The position numbers were made by a program, and so were the translations under genes. Positions 47,601 through 56,020 of a stretch of DNA of 64,000 nt are shown here, piece by piece (the first letter of the stretch is position 1; every line of letters begins with the position of its first letter). Below the pieces are notes generated by a model. It was not told the origin of the DNA. It ran no database searches and saw only the letters and a list, made by a program, of their open reading frames with translations. This DNA is from Albidovulum marisflavi (GTDB taxonomy: Bacteria > Pseudomonadota > Alphaproteobacteria > Rhodobacterales > Rhodobacteraceae): positions 434,001 to 498,000 of the forward strand of contig NZ_JAOWKY010000002.1 in the NCBI RefSeq assembly GCF_025751435.1. The letters are read 5' to 3'.

Positions 47601-48202
47601 AAGCCGAGCCAGGTTCCGCCGTCGGTCTCGGCGTCGCTTTCCTGGGTGGTATAACGGCCCGCAGTATCAATCATCACGGCGTTGTCGGTGAACCACCAGT
47701 CGCAGTTGCGCGTGCCACCGACACCGCCGACAGCCGTCTTGCCCATCGCATCGGCCAACGGGAACTGAAGGCCGGAGTTTACGATGGCCGTGGTCTTGCC
47801 CGCGCCCGGCGGTCCGATCATGACGTACCAGGGCAGTTCGTAGAGGTGCCGGCGCCCCAGCTTTGACTTGCGAAGCGCGCCAAGCGCGGTCTTCATCTTG
47901 TCGCGCAGTTCGGCAAGTTCCTGCGCCGTCATGTCGGGCTCTGCCTCGACCGAGGTCAGGTCCTCTTCCATCTTGCGATTGCGGCGGCGGCGCAGGTACC
48001 AGCGCAAGGTGATCACGAAAAGCGCGATGAACACGATCACCGCGATCGCCACGACGCGCGACATGACCGTGTCCAGCGGTCTCCAGTCGCCCCAGTGGAA
48101 CAGCGGTCCGAAGTACCATGTCAGGCCGCCGAAGATCACCGCCAAAAGCAGGATGACGAAGTTCAGCGTGCCAAGAATGTGGCGGATTCTGCGAAAGATC
48201 AT
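44636..48202 (-). CDS. tssM: TssM (IcmF), T6SS inner-membrane core protein
   Basis: An 1188-aa protein spanning the inner membrane. Two N-terminal helices (about 10-30 and 40-65) precede a cytoplasmic NTPase-like domain with Walker A IGPPGAGKTTAIVNSG near residue 127. A third helix lies near 440-460 (IAIAAMTLLAIGAFGLW), followed by a large periplasmic IcmF-related region that ends in a beta-rich C-terminal domain. With TssL and the lipoprotein TssJ it forms the trans-envelope complex; tssJ is not visible in the window. It overlaps tssL by one base. Confidence 0.95.
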   Translation of the reverse strand: MIFRRIRHILGTLNFVILLLAVIFGGLTWYFGPLFHWGDWRPLDTVMSRVVAIAVIVFIALFVITLRWYLRRRRNRKMEEDLTSVEAEPDMTAQELAELRDKMKTALGALRKSKLGRRHLYELPWYVMIGPPGAGKTTAIVNSGLQFPLADAMGKTAVGGVGGTRNCDWWFTDNAVMIDTAGRYTTQESDAETDGGTWLGFLGLLKKYRKRQPINGAMIAISLSDLSMQDETTQKEHANAVRRRLHELREKLGVRFPVYVLFTKADLIAGFTEFYDTLGKEDREQVWGFTFPLEKSKGEVSPIANFEQEFSLLLQRLNAQSLEKLQAETDHQRRSLIAAFPGQVASVRQVARDFLAQVFQDNRFEQRHMLRGVYFTSGTQEGTPIDRLMMNMARTFGIGRQAIGSGRGTGRSFFLTRLFDNVIFREAGLVSADDKVERRYRWTKRIAIAAMTLLAIGAFGLWTRSFLGNRDMIANAATQADTFQQMAQSIPGSPIGDTDLPSIVPALNILRDMPGNPALGDPEPDGALTWGLYQGQVIGTQAHQTYRSALNTHFLPRLLLRLEEQMQANMNNHDFLYEALKIYLMLGLQGPMNKDMITEWMNIDWSLAYPGPAREQMRADLSQHLEALLTQPMQEILLNGPLVEQVQGILSEMSLAQRIYNGIVNSPAATALPEWRPSDVGGPAMSRVMIRNSGKALTDGVEGIYTYNGFNNVFLGEALGVAKRIQSESWVLGPRGASEQSEAALLAISRDVLDLYYNDYIARYDGILSDLDIVPMESLSHAVEVTNVLSGPTSPITNVLTAISAETNLTQKRGLVDSSGVTEGLTEVGQLELHSNLDVQSQIFLQALSSSTVLQGEQTVAPKEPGEYVTDRFSWLHDLVARGEGQPSQLDLLMQTLTLVYQELNKMSFSGGVAQPTGEVSALQQFQQEAGRLPGPMQRWAAQIATGSSGITAGGTRASINARWQATVLPFCEQALDNRYPFTRGSRADIALADFAKLFAPNGMIDSFFNENLFQYVDTRSRPWSWKTVNDVDLGISASVLQQFQYAAEIRDAFFAGGPTPAVSFQVTPEALDPKAKKVTLNIDGTEITFNHREPSPTAVAWPGGVGVAKLELEPSAKNAESSFMKDGPWAWFRMLDAADVRATNVADRNRVIFNVGGRIAIFQLQAGSVFNPFALPALSKFACPKSF

Positions 48203-49707
48203 TAGCCGTCAGCCTTCACCAGAAGAACCTCGATGCGGCGGTTCTTTGCCCGCCCCTCTTTGGTGTCGTTGCTATCGATGGGTTCCTTGTCGGCGCGCCC
48301 CTCCGCGCTCATGCGCGAGGTGTCCTCGAGCTTTTGCGCAAGCACCTTCATCACGCTTTCGGCGCGCGCGAGGGACAGGTGCATGTTCGAGGGGAAGCGC
48401 GACGACTTGATGGGTACGTTGTCCGAATGGCCCACCACGATGATGGGCCCCTTGGAATCGTTCAACGCCGTGGCGACTCGTTCCAGCTTGGTCAGGAATT
48501 CATCCTTCACCTGGTCGGAGCCGGACCCGAACATCCCCGCGCCTGCGATCCGGACGGTGATGGTGTTGCCCTTGTCCAGAACCGTCACCAGGCCCTCTTC
48601 GATTTCGGGCTTCAGGAACTCGGCAACCTTGACGGATTCGCTTTCGGGCTGCGGAGGCGGCGGCGGAGGTGGCGGGGCGCGCCGCTGAAGTTCCGGCACG
48701 ACCGAGGTCTCAAGCGCCGAAAGCTGGCCGATGAGCCGCTCTGAGCGCACGCCAAGCGCGTAGGAAAGGCCGGCGTATCCCAGCGACATGATCACGGTCG
48801 CGACCCCGGCCGCGATCCACAGTGCCTTCCATGCCGACAGCGGCTTGTGCGGCATGTCGAGCCCGGCCCAGTGGGGCGACAGGTCGCGCTCGACCGGGCC
48901 GCGCTGGCCGCGGATGATCCGCGCAAGGCCATTGCGGATCTGGAGATGCTTTTCCCCCCCGCCCTGCTCGACGCGAAGCCGCCCTTCGAAACCAAGCGAC
49001 AGGCACATGTAGAGAAACTCGAGCATGTCGATGTTCGGCCCGGGCGCCTGCTCCATGCGCGCCAGAAGGTCGTAGAAGCGGTCACCGCCCACGGTTTCAC
49101 GGTGGAACGTCGCCACCATGGACTGCACCGCCCAGGATGACTGTCCGCCCCAAGGCGTATTCAGCACAACGTCGTCGATCGTGGCGCACAGCGCATAGCG
49201 CGCGACCTTGACGGTCTGCGCCTCGATCCCGGCCTGGAGCGCGCGGTTTTCAAAGGCGCGCACCTCGGCGATCACGCTTTGGCGCAGCTTGTCGGCATCC
49301 ATGTGCTGCGCGCGGTTGCGGATGCGGCCGATGAGCGAAAACAAAGTCGCTGCGCAGGCGTTCAGCGTGTTCATCCCCGTCATCGAGAGCGCCAGCGCCG
49401 CTTCGCCGTCGGCGTCCTGGCGTGGTCCAGGCGACGCGGCGCGCTGCGGCTGCTGCGGCACGCCATAGGACATCGGATCGGCCATGGCGTCCTGACCCGG
49501 TGCGGGCTGCTGCGGCGGGTAGCCACCTTGCGGCGCGTGTCCGGGTTGCTGCGGGGGATAGCCGGGTTGCTGGGGATATCCGGCCTGCGGCGGGTATCCG
49601 GGCTGGGCCGGGCTTGCCCCGCCGGGCGTGCGCCGCCCACCGGGGTTCGGCCGGATCACAGTCCGTTCGTTGTCATCCGGTTCGGCAAAGGGGTCCTTGT
49701 TCGACAT
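48202..49707 (-). CDS. tssL: TssL (DotU) with Pro/Gln/Gly/Tyr-rich N-terminus and C-terminal OmpA domain
   Basis: A 501-aa protein. Residues 1-30 hold NERTVIRPNPGGR with Thr16; residues about 31-75 are a PGYPPQ-type repeat. The DotU domain covers about 95-285, a transmembrane helix lies near 293-318, a Pro stretch follows, and the C-terminal OmpA domain has VVGHSDNVPI and ENRRIEVLL-like ends. In Agrobacterium a phospho-Thr in the TssL N-terminus, made by PpkA, is bound by the FHA protein; Thr16 here is the natural equivalent. Gap to tssK is 18 bp. Confidence 0.94.
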   Translation of the reverse strand: MSNKDPFAEPDDNERTVIRPNPGGRRTPGGASPAQPGYPPQAGYPQQPGYPPQQPGHAPQGGYPPQQPAPGQDAMADPMSYGVPQQPQRAASPGPRQDADGEAALALSMTGMNTLNACAATLFSLIGRIRNRAQHMDADKLRQSVIAEVRAFENRALQAGIEAQTVKVARYALCATIDDVVLNTPWGGQSSWAVQSMVATFHRETVGGDRFYDLLARMEQAPGPNIDMLEFLYMCLSLGFEGRLRVEQGGGEKHLQIRNGLARIIRGQRGPVERDLSPHWAGLDMPHKPLSAWKALWIAAGVATVIMSLGYAGLSYALGVRSERLIGQLSALETSVVPELQRRAPPPPPPPPQPESESVKVAEFLKPEIEEGLVTVLDKGNTITVRIAGAGMFGSGSDQVKDEFLTKLERVATALNDSKGPIIVVGHSDNVPIKSSRFPSNMHLSLARAESVMKVLAQKLEDTSRMSAEGRADKEPIDSNDTKEGRAKNRRIEVLLVKADG

Positions 49708-49725
49708 CTTCCGTTCCTTCCCCCA

Positions 49726-51063
49726 TCAGCCCTGACGGATCGCCCAAAGCTCCATCGAGAGTCCGGGATAATCGCCCGACACATGCACCGCGATACCTCC
49801 CGAGGTCGTCATCTTGCCCCAGTATGCGCTTTCGCTGTCCAATTCGAAATAGACGACGCCTGCGTGATACGGGATCTGGCGCGGCGCCACGGGAAGCGGT
49901 CGCAGCGTGATGCCCGGCAGGGCGGAGTTCACAAGCTGCCGGATCTCCTCGACCGGACCGATCTTCGCGTGGCCGGAAAAGTGCCGCCGGATGGTTTCGG
50001 CCGGCACATCGGCCTTGACCGCCAGGACGAAGCCCGCGCGGCTGATCAGCTTGCGGTCGGCGATGATGCCGACGCTGATCCCGTACTTGCGCGGGTCCAG
50101 GGCGATCGCGATGGCGGTCTGTTCGATCACCGAAGACAGGTACTGCCTTAGCGTCCGTATCACCGGGTTGAAGGTCGAGGTCAGTTCGCCATGACGATAG
50201 GGCGGGAATTCCGGCGGGTGCTTTTCGCCCGCCATGAAGGTCGCAAGCTCGCCCGCGAGGGCCACGCATTCGCGGTAGGCGCGTTCGGGGTGAACGTTCT
50301 CGATCGAAAGCAGATGACGGAACACCGGAAGCGCGCGGTTGATCACGGTCAGCAGAAGGAAGTCGGACACATCCGCCACGCCCTTCGCGCCGCCCTCGGC
50401 CAGGCGACCCGACAGGGCCACCATGCGGTGCGCCAGAAGCCCCTCGATCTCGCGGACGAAATCGTTCAGCGGAGGCGCCGCGCTCAGGTCCAGCGCCGAA
50501 GCGATGAACCCCCGGTCGAGCACGATCTCGCGATCCGACTTCACCTCGATGATGCGCGCGATGGGCATCACAAGCCGGTCGGCAAGATCGTCCACCGCCA
50601 GCGCGAAGGACAGGCGCAACTTGGCGACGCCGATGTTGGTTGCCTTGCGATCACGGCCCATGGAATCCATGATCTCCAACTCGGCGGGCTTGTACCGGCT
50701 GGCCGACTGATCCGCGCCCGACAGGTCCACTTCGACCGCGCCGGCGCGTCTCTGGGGCACCGTCAGATAGACGACGCAATCCTTGACCGTTTCGGGAACC
50801 TCAAGCGAGATCGGATGGTCTTCGACCTGAGGCACGCGGAAGACAGCGCCGTCCGGCGTGATGCCAGAGCAAGAGCGGATCGCGAATTTGCCGATCTTGA
50901 GCAGTTCATCGTCGATTTCGAGCGTCGAACAGCCCCAGAAATACGGCACGACCCGCCGCGCCATGCCCGAGACCAGCGCCTCGGCGTACCGGTCCGATTG
51001 CTGGAAATGATGCGGCTGAAGGAACAGGCCTTCGGTCCACAGAACCTTGCTTTCCCAGGACAA
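49726..51063 (-). CDS. tssK: TssK (ImpJ), T6SS baseplate component
   Basis: A 445-aa baseplate protein that connects the TssF/G wedge to the membrane complex. It begins with the family signature MSWESKVLWTEGLFLQPHHF at a TTG start, with GGGAG 7 bases upstream. The family motif PHHFQQSDRYAEALV and a C-terminal domain with AYWGKMTTSGGIAVHVSGDY are visible. Length is typical. It lies between tagH and tssL. Confidence 0.94.
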   Translation of the reverse strand: MSWESKVLWTEGLFLQPHHFQQSDRYAEALVSGMARRVVPYFWGCSTLEIDDELLKIGKFAIRSCSGITPDGAVFRVPQVEDHPISLEVPETVKDCVVYLTVPQRRAGAVEVDLSGADQSASRYKPAELEIMDSMGRDRKATNIGVAKLRLSFALAVDDLADRLVMPIARIIEVKSDREIVLDRGFIASALDLSAAPPLNDFVREIEGLLAHRMVALSGRLAEGGAKGVADVSDFLLLTVINRALPVFRHLLSIENVHPERAYRECVALAGELATFMAGEKHPPEFPPYRHGELTSTFNPVIRTLRQYLSSVIEQTAIAIALDPRKYGISVGIIADRKLISRAGFVLAVKADVPAETIRRHFSGHAKIGPVEEIRQLVNSALPGITLRPLPVAPRQIPYHAGVVYFELDSESAYWGKMTTSGGIAVHVSGDYPGLSMELWAIRQG

Positions 51064-51127
51064 ACGCGCTTCTCCCTGCTTTCTCCGGCCGAACTTGGCG
51101 GCACGAATGACTTTGTTGTGGACCCGC

Positions 51128-52657
51128 CTACTTCAGCCGGTCCAGCTGTTCCTGATAGGCGCGCGAAAACTCGCGCGCGAAAAGGTCGTGGAAATCGTTC
51201 TCGGCCTGATCGGAGATTTCCGCATACATCTTTTCATAGACCTCCCAGTAGCGCGCCTTCTTGCCCTTCAGGAAGTCTCCGATGCCGCCGCCGCCCTGGA
51301 TCTTTTCCTCGAGCGCCTTGGGGTCAAGCCGCTTCAGCACGCCTTTCAATGCGGCCTCCATCCCGGTCACCATCGCGACCTCGTGCGCCTTGATATCGTT
51401 CAGCGCCTGTTCGGTGGCGGCGGTGGCGGCCAGGTAACCGCGCTGCGTCGGCTTGACCATCGCCTCGACCGCCTGTTCGGGGCTGATCGAGAACTTCAGC
51501 GGGTTGTTGCCGCCCGCGCTGATCATGGTCTGGTTGATCCGGAATTCGCCCTTGATCGAGGTCCGGGTCATCAGGATTTCCCGGATCCCCTCGATCATCA
51601 GTTTCAGGACGGAGCCCATGCGGCCAAGCGTGGCGGCAAGGTCCTCGTCCTTGAGGCTCAGCTCGGCAACGCCCAGCGAGTCCAGGAACGCCCTTGCGGC
51701 CGCCGCGTCCGAAGCGTCCGGCCTCGCCGCGGGGGTCTGCGGCGCCCTGGGTTCAGCGGGCGCGACGGGCTTGGCCGGCGTCACCGGCGCCTCGGGCGGC
51801 CGCACGTCCTCCGGCGCTTCGGAAGGTTCGGGTGCGGCATCAGGAACGGACGGCGCCGCAGGTTCAGGGGGCTCTGCCGGGGCCAGGAAATCGTCGTCGA
51901 AATCCGTCACGTTCTGCGGCGGGGGCGCGGGTCTGGCGGGCGGCGCAGGCGGCGCGGCATCCTTCGGCGCGCTTGGGGCCAGGAAGTCCTCGTCCCAGTC
52001 ATCGGGGATGATCGACGCGCGCTTGGAAGGCGTGAAGGAATCCTCGATCGAAGGATTGTGATACTTCTGGGTCGGCCGGTCCCATTCCGGTTCCGGAGCG
52101 GGGGCTAGCAGATCGTCCTCGCCCAAGGGCGGAAGCAGCGGATCATCGGGTTCTTCCCGCTTCAACCCCTTGGGTCCGGTAGGCTGCGGGGTCCCCAGGA
52201 GATCGTCCAGAAAGTCGCCCTTGCCCCCTTCATGCGTATCCTCGAGCAACGCCAGCGGATCCGGCGCCTGGGTGGCGCGGCCGTGCGAAACGGGGCCTTC
52301 GCCCAGCGGATCGGGAATATGCGCCATCGGATCGCGCGGCGCCTGGCCGAAGCTGACCAGAAGCTCGTACCCGCCAAGGCTGAGGATATCCCCGTCGTTC
52401 AACGGTGTCGGTACGTTGCCAAGTGGCACCTTGCCGTAGTTCAGGAAGGTGCCGTTGGTCGAAAGGTCGATCACCACGACGTTGCCGTTATGATCCTCGA
52501 TCACGCAATGGCGCTTCGAGATCATCCGGTCCGGATCGGGCAGAACCAGGTCGTTTTCAGGCCCCCGACCAATGGTCAGGTTCGTGCCATGCATGACCAC
52601 GGGCTGCGCCTGGCCCGGCACCGTGCCTGTAGACTGGAATCTAAGCGTTACTGCCAT
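51128..52657 (-). CDS. tagH: TagH/Fha, FHA-domain T6SS regulator
   Basis: A 509-aa protein. The FHA domain (about residues 25-95) has TIGRGPENDLVLPD, ISKRHCVIE and STNGTFLN, the residues that bind phospho-Thr. A long acidic, Pro/Ala-rich linker (about 110-330) repeats DDLLAP, DEDFLAP and DDDFLAP. The C-terminal domain (about 340-509) is the T6SS-FHA type (LKLMIEGIREILMTRTSIKG, NNPLKFSISPEQAVEAM). It should read PpkA-made phosphothreonines on TssL or PpkA. Confidence 0.9.
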   Translation of the reverse strand: MAVTLRFQSTGTVPGQAQPVVMHGTNLTIGRGPENDLVLPDPDRMISKRHCVIEDHNGNVVVIDLSTNGTFLNYGKVPLGNVPTPLNDGDILSLGGYELLVSFGQAPRDPMAHIPDPLGEGPVSHGRATQAPDPLALLEDTHEGGKGDFLDDLLGTPQPTGPKGLKREEPDDPLLPPLGEDDLLAPAPEPEWDRPTQKYHNPSIEDSFTPSKRASIIPDDWDEDFLAPSAPKDAAPPAPPARPAPPPQNVTDFDDDFLAPAEPPEPAAPSVPDAAPEPSEAPEDVRPPEAPVTPAKPVAPAEPRAPQTPAARPDASDAAAARAFLDSLGVAELSLKDEDLAATLGRMGSVLKLMIEGIREILMTRTSIKGEFRINQTMISAGGNNPLKFSISPEQAVEAMVKPTQRGYLAATAATEQALNDIKAHEVAMVTGMEAALKGVLKRLDPKALEEKIQGGGGIGDFLKGKKARYWEVYEKMYAEISDQAENDFHDLFAREFSRAYQEQLDRLK

Positions 52658-52666
52658 TCTTCTATC

Positions 52667-52966
52667 TTATCCGCCCGTCAGTACCGTGAAACATCCGAGC
52701 GTTATCGGCCCGCCGCAGGCGCAATTGTCAAGCACGCGCGCGGCAGGAAGGCTGCAGATCAGCACCGTGGCTGATCCCTTGATGATCGGGTGCGGCGGCA
52801 CCGACGCAGTGTTGTCGGTCAGCCGAGCCGCCGGAAGTGAGCCGACAAGGACGGTAGGCGCGCCCGGCATCGCGATCGGCAGCGGGACCGGCAGAACCGG
52901 CGGGGGCGGAATCGACGGCGCCATGCAGCCGTGCAGGTCGGTCAGGCGTGCTTGCGGAAACCCCAT
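52667..52966 (-). CDS. PAAR-domain spike-tip protein
   Basis: A 99-aa Pro/Ala-rich protein made almost wholly of a PAAR domain, with two PAAR motifs (VGSLPAARLTDNTASV and CSLPAARVLDNCACGG). It should cap the VgrG trimer and may carry or recruit effectors. No toxin extension is present. Start follows directly on the stop of the preceding gene (TAG then ATG). Confidence 0.88.
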   Translation of the reverse strand: MGFPQARLTDLHGCMAPSIPPPPVLPVPLPIAMPGAPTVLVGSLPAARLTDNTASVPPHPIIKGSATVLICSLPAARVLDNCACGGPITLGCFTVLTGG

Positions 52967-53575
52967 CTACCCCTCCTTTGCCTTCTGCTTGCCGGGCTCG
53001 ATCCGACCATTTCCGCCACGCGCGATGTCAACCGCGCGGTCGATCACCATCTGAGTGTATTGCTCAAACTTATCAGAGTGCTTGCCCATTGCCACGATGT
53101 TCATCGCAAAAGCCGACACCTCGGACGCGCCGACCGGGCCTTGATGATGGGACAACTCGCCCGGACCAAGCGTCCCGTCGGCAAAGACGACGGCATTCGC
53201 CAGATAGACCGTGTCGTCATCCACTTCGGCCGTGTCCAGCGTCGCGCGGGCACGTTCGCAGTTCTCGGCCGTCGGCTTGAAAACCCAGGCCTCGGCCGCG
53301 GCAAGCGAGGGCGTGTTGTTCTCCGGCGCCTCGCCGATGTAGTCCCGCGCGGCCAGGCACGCCCACCAGACACGCTCGCGCGCGGGAAGCGCGACCGACA
53401 GGAGCCGGATGATGTCGACCGTGGCGCCCTCGGCCTCCAGCGTCTCGAGCACCTTCTGAACCGGGGCGCTTGCAGGCAGCGACAGCTTCGTCTGCAGCTT
53501 GGCGTTGGCCATGGCCAGCATCCGCGCGGCGGGTTCCCTGGGGATTTTCTTCAGATCTGAAAAACGTTCGCTCAT
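52967..53575 (-). CDS. T6SS-linked protein of unknown function between vgrG and PAAR genes
   Basis: A 202-aa soluble, mostly helical protein (MSERFSDLKKIPREPAARML; later ERVWWACLAARDYIGEAPEN). A charged Gly/Lys-rich tail ends the protein. I recall a family of unknown function (possibly DUF6931) with this context, but cannot confirm it. Its position between vgrG and PAAR genes suggests a spike-loading chaperone, an adaptor or a structural helper; no catalytic motif is seen. Confidence 0.75.
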   Translation of the reverse strand: MSERFSDLKKIPREPAARMLAMANAKLQTKLSLPASAPVQKVLETLEAEGATVDIIRLLSVALPARERVWWACLAARDYIGEAPENNTPSLAAAEAWVFKPTAENCERARATLDTAEVDDDTVYLANAVVFADGTLGPGELSHHQGPVGASEVSAFAMNIVAMGKHSDKFEQYTQMVIDRAVDIARGGNGRIEPGKQKAKEG

Positions 53576-53582
53576 GATGCCC

Positions 53583-55712
53583 TCAGTTGATCATCGTAAG
53601 GCCGCCCTTGAGCGTCAGAATCCCGTCGCCCTTGACCGTGGTCATCGGGGACTTGGCTTCAAGCATGGCCGTTCCTTCGATCTTGACCATTGTGCCCTTG
53701 ATCGTGACGCCCGAGCTGTCGATCTTCACCGAATTCGATCCCACCTTTAACAAGATCTCGGTGCCTGCGGTCACCGTGATCTTCTGCCCGGCATCGATCG
53801 TGATGTTTGAGCCGACATCCTCGGTCAGGTTATTGCCGATCGACACCGAAGTATCGTTGCCGATCGTCAGCGTCTGGTTGTTCCCGATATCCTCGGTGTG
53901 ATCGTTCGAAATGGTCTCGGTGCGGTTGTTGCCGACGGTTCGGGTGACGTCGTTGCCGATGTCCTCGGTCTGGTCCGTCGCGATCGAGCGGATTTCATTG
54001 CCGGTCTCCACGGTGAAGGTGCTATCGCCCTGCTTCACCGTCTCGGTCCGGTTGTTGTAGATCGTCTGGGTGTAGTCGCCTGCGTCCTGTGTCTCCATCC
54101 CGATGGTGATGGTGGCGTTGTTCTTGATGATCTCGAAATAGTCCTTCTCGGACTGAAGCCGGACGAATTCCGCGTCCTTCTTGTCCTCGAATACCAGCTC
54201 GTTGAAATTGGTCTCCCCGCCGCTTTTCGTGCTGCGCGTCTTGATCCCGGTCTGGGTCATGTTGGCGGGCAGCGCGTAGGGCGGCATCGTTTCGGCGTTG
54301 TAGAGCATGCCGGTGCAGATCGGGCGGTCGGGATTGCCCTCCTCGAACATGATGGCGACTTCCTGGCCGATCCTTGGAACGGCGATCATCCCCCAGCCGC
54401 TGCCGGTCCAGGGCATGACGCAACGCACCCAACAGGTCGTGTTCTCGTTCTTCTCGCCGACGCGGTCCCAGTAGAACTGCACCTTGATGCGACCGTAGTC
54501 GTCCGTGTAGATCTCTTCACCCGAGGGGCCGACGACCAGGGCGGTCTGCATCCCCGCAATCTGGGGCCAAGGGGTCGTCTTGGGCGCGCGATACTGCGTT
54601 GACTTCGGGATCACCTCGAAGATGCAGCGATAGGTGTCCACCTGATCTTCGGTGACCTGTTGCGCGCTGCGCTCAAGCACAGGGCGCGTCATTTCATCGT
54701 CGTCGTAGTCGGTCTCGATCTTCAGATGGTGCGTCGCCCGCGTGACCAGGAATTCGGTCTGGTCATTCACGCGGGGGTGGTTCGACATCTGGAACGTCAT
54801 GCCCACGCCCAACGTGCGCACGTTCGCCGCGCCCCGGAACGATTGGTGTCGGGCGGCTTCGCCCTCCTGCACCATGCGCGCCAGCACAGAGCCCCTATCG
54901 GAGTCATCGAAATGGCCCGGATAGTGATAGATCTCGTAGCTCTTGTGGCTGTGGGTGCCCTTTTCGATCACCGTCATGCTCATCAGGTTCGCACTTGGGG
55001 TTTCGAAATTGTAGTCGGTCATCGCCACCTTGCCGCCGACCACCGCTTCCGAGGGCGCCCACTCGAAGATGTGGTCCATGTCGCGCCGATACTTCTTTTC
55101 GCGGAAGTGGAACTCGATCGGCGTCGGGCCGGGCACCACCGAATGCGCGCCCACGCCATCGGCCAGCACAAGCTTTTCGTTGGATCCGCTGTGATCGAAG
55201 AAGAAGTAGATCCCCTCCTCCTCCATCAGCCGGGAAACGAAGTCGAAATCCGTTTCGCGATACTGGACGCAATAAACCCTTGGCGGGTAGGTGCCTGAAA
55301 GGGAGTCGGTGTAGTCGGTGAAACCCGCAGCCGAAAACACGTCCTTGATGATGTCGACCGCCGTCATGTCCTGGTAGATGCGGTTGTCCCGCCGCTTGGT
55401 CAGGAACCAGGGCCAGCCGTGCACCTTGGCCTCGAAATGACCGAAGCCCTCGTAAAGCCCAAGGAAACGGACCGCTGTGCAGGTTCCTGTGAAATTGCGC
55501 TCGCTCTCGTCCTCGGCGGTGACGACGACGGTCATCTTCTTGCCGGCGACGGTCGCCAGGTCCAGGGCCCTGTCCTTGGCAAGGAACTCCACCGTCATCT
55601 CGGTGATCTTGTTGAAACCCTCCTCGACCACCGCCGACTTGAGGAACGTATCGGCAATGTCGCTATCGAGCCGCAACTGGCGGTTTTCGAAGACGGGGTT
55701 CACGTTGGGCAT
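53583..55712 (-). CDS. vgrG: VgrG (TssI), T6SS spike protein
   Basis: A 709-aa spike. Residues 1-400 are the gp27-like region (VEFLAKDRALDLATVAGKK, DFDFVSRLMEEEGIYFFF). The gp5-like OB-fold follows (TDDYGRIKVQFYWDRVGEKN, MPWTGSGWGMIAVPRIGQEV), then a beta-helix of short repeats of the type N-x-T-E-x-I/V (about 545-650). The protein ends soon after with no extra effector domain. Cargo is more likely delivered through PAAR or Hcp. Confidence 0.95.
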   Translation of the reverse strand: MPNVNPVFENRQLRLDSDIADTFLKSAVVEEGFNKITEMTVEFLAKDRALDLATVAGKKMTVVVTAEDESERNFTGTCTAVRFLGLYEGFGHFEAKVHGWPWFLTKRRDNRIYQDMTAVDIIKDVFSAAGFTDYTDSLSGTYPPRVYCVQYRETDFDFVSRLMEEEGIYFFFDHSGSNEKLVLADGVGAHSVVPGPTPIEFHFREKKYRRDMDHIFEWAPSEAVVGGKVAMTDYNFETPSANLMSMTVIEKGTHSHKSYEIYHYPGHFDDSDRGSVLARMVQEGEAARHQSFRGAANVRTLGVGMTFQMSNHPRVNDQTEFLVTRATHHLKIETDYDDDEMTRPVLERSAQQVTEDQVDTYRCIFEVIPKSTQYRAPKTTPWPQIAGMQTALVVGPSGEEIYTDDYGRIKVQFYWDRVGEKNENTTCWVRCVMPWTGSGWGMIAVPRIGQEVAIMFEEGNPDRPICTGMLYNAETMPPYALPANMTQTGIKTRSTKSGGETNFNELVFEDKKDAEFVRLQSEKDYFEIIKNNATITIGMETQDAGDYTQTIYNNRTETVKQGDSTFTVETGNEIRSIATDQTEDIGNDVTRTVGNNRTETISNDHTEDIGNNQTLTIGNDTSVSIGNNLTEDVGSNITIDAGQKITVTAGTEILLKVGSNSVKIDSSGVTIKGTMVKIEGTAMLEAKSPMTTVKGDGILTLKGGLTMIN

Positions 55713-55741
55713 TTCAGGTTCCTCCTGCCGTTCGGCAAAGG

Positions 55742-56020
55742 TCAGCCAAGCGGCGCTTCGGTTTCAAGCAGGTGTTCGTCGCGGCGCAACCGTTCCACGA
55801 TGTCGGGGTTGATCCCCCAGAAATCGGTCATGGGCCGCCCCGCGCCGATGAAGGCGCGCAGGGTAAGGTGATCCTCGAAACGGTAGCAAATCACCGGAGT
55901 CGGGAAATATCCGCTGCCCTTGAGCATGGGCGAAAGGAACTCCTCTCCCTCGAAGAGCCAGTAGGTCTCGTTGATCCTGAGAAGGATCATCCGCGGTTCC
56001 TGTCCGTTTCCCGTCGTCAT
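55742..56020 (-). CDS. Small T6SS-linked protein of unknown function
   Basis: A 92-aa soluble protein, aromatic-rich (ETYWLFEGEEFLSPMLKGSG, then YRFEDHLTLRAFIGAGRP). The ATG at 56020 overlaps the stop of the fused sheath gene (TGATG), and a GGAGGGG inside the last codons of that gene is its ribosome binding site. A TTG one codon earlier is the alternative start. It lies between the sheath gene and vgrG, consistent with an adaptor or chaperone, but no family is recognised. Confidence 0.75.
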   Translation of the reverse strand: MTTGNGQEPRMILLRINETYWLFEGEEFLSPMLKGSGYFPTPVICYRFEDHLTLRAFIGAGRPMTDFWGINPDIVERLRRDEHLLETEAPLG

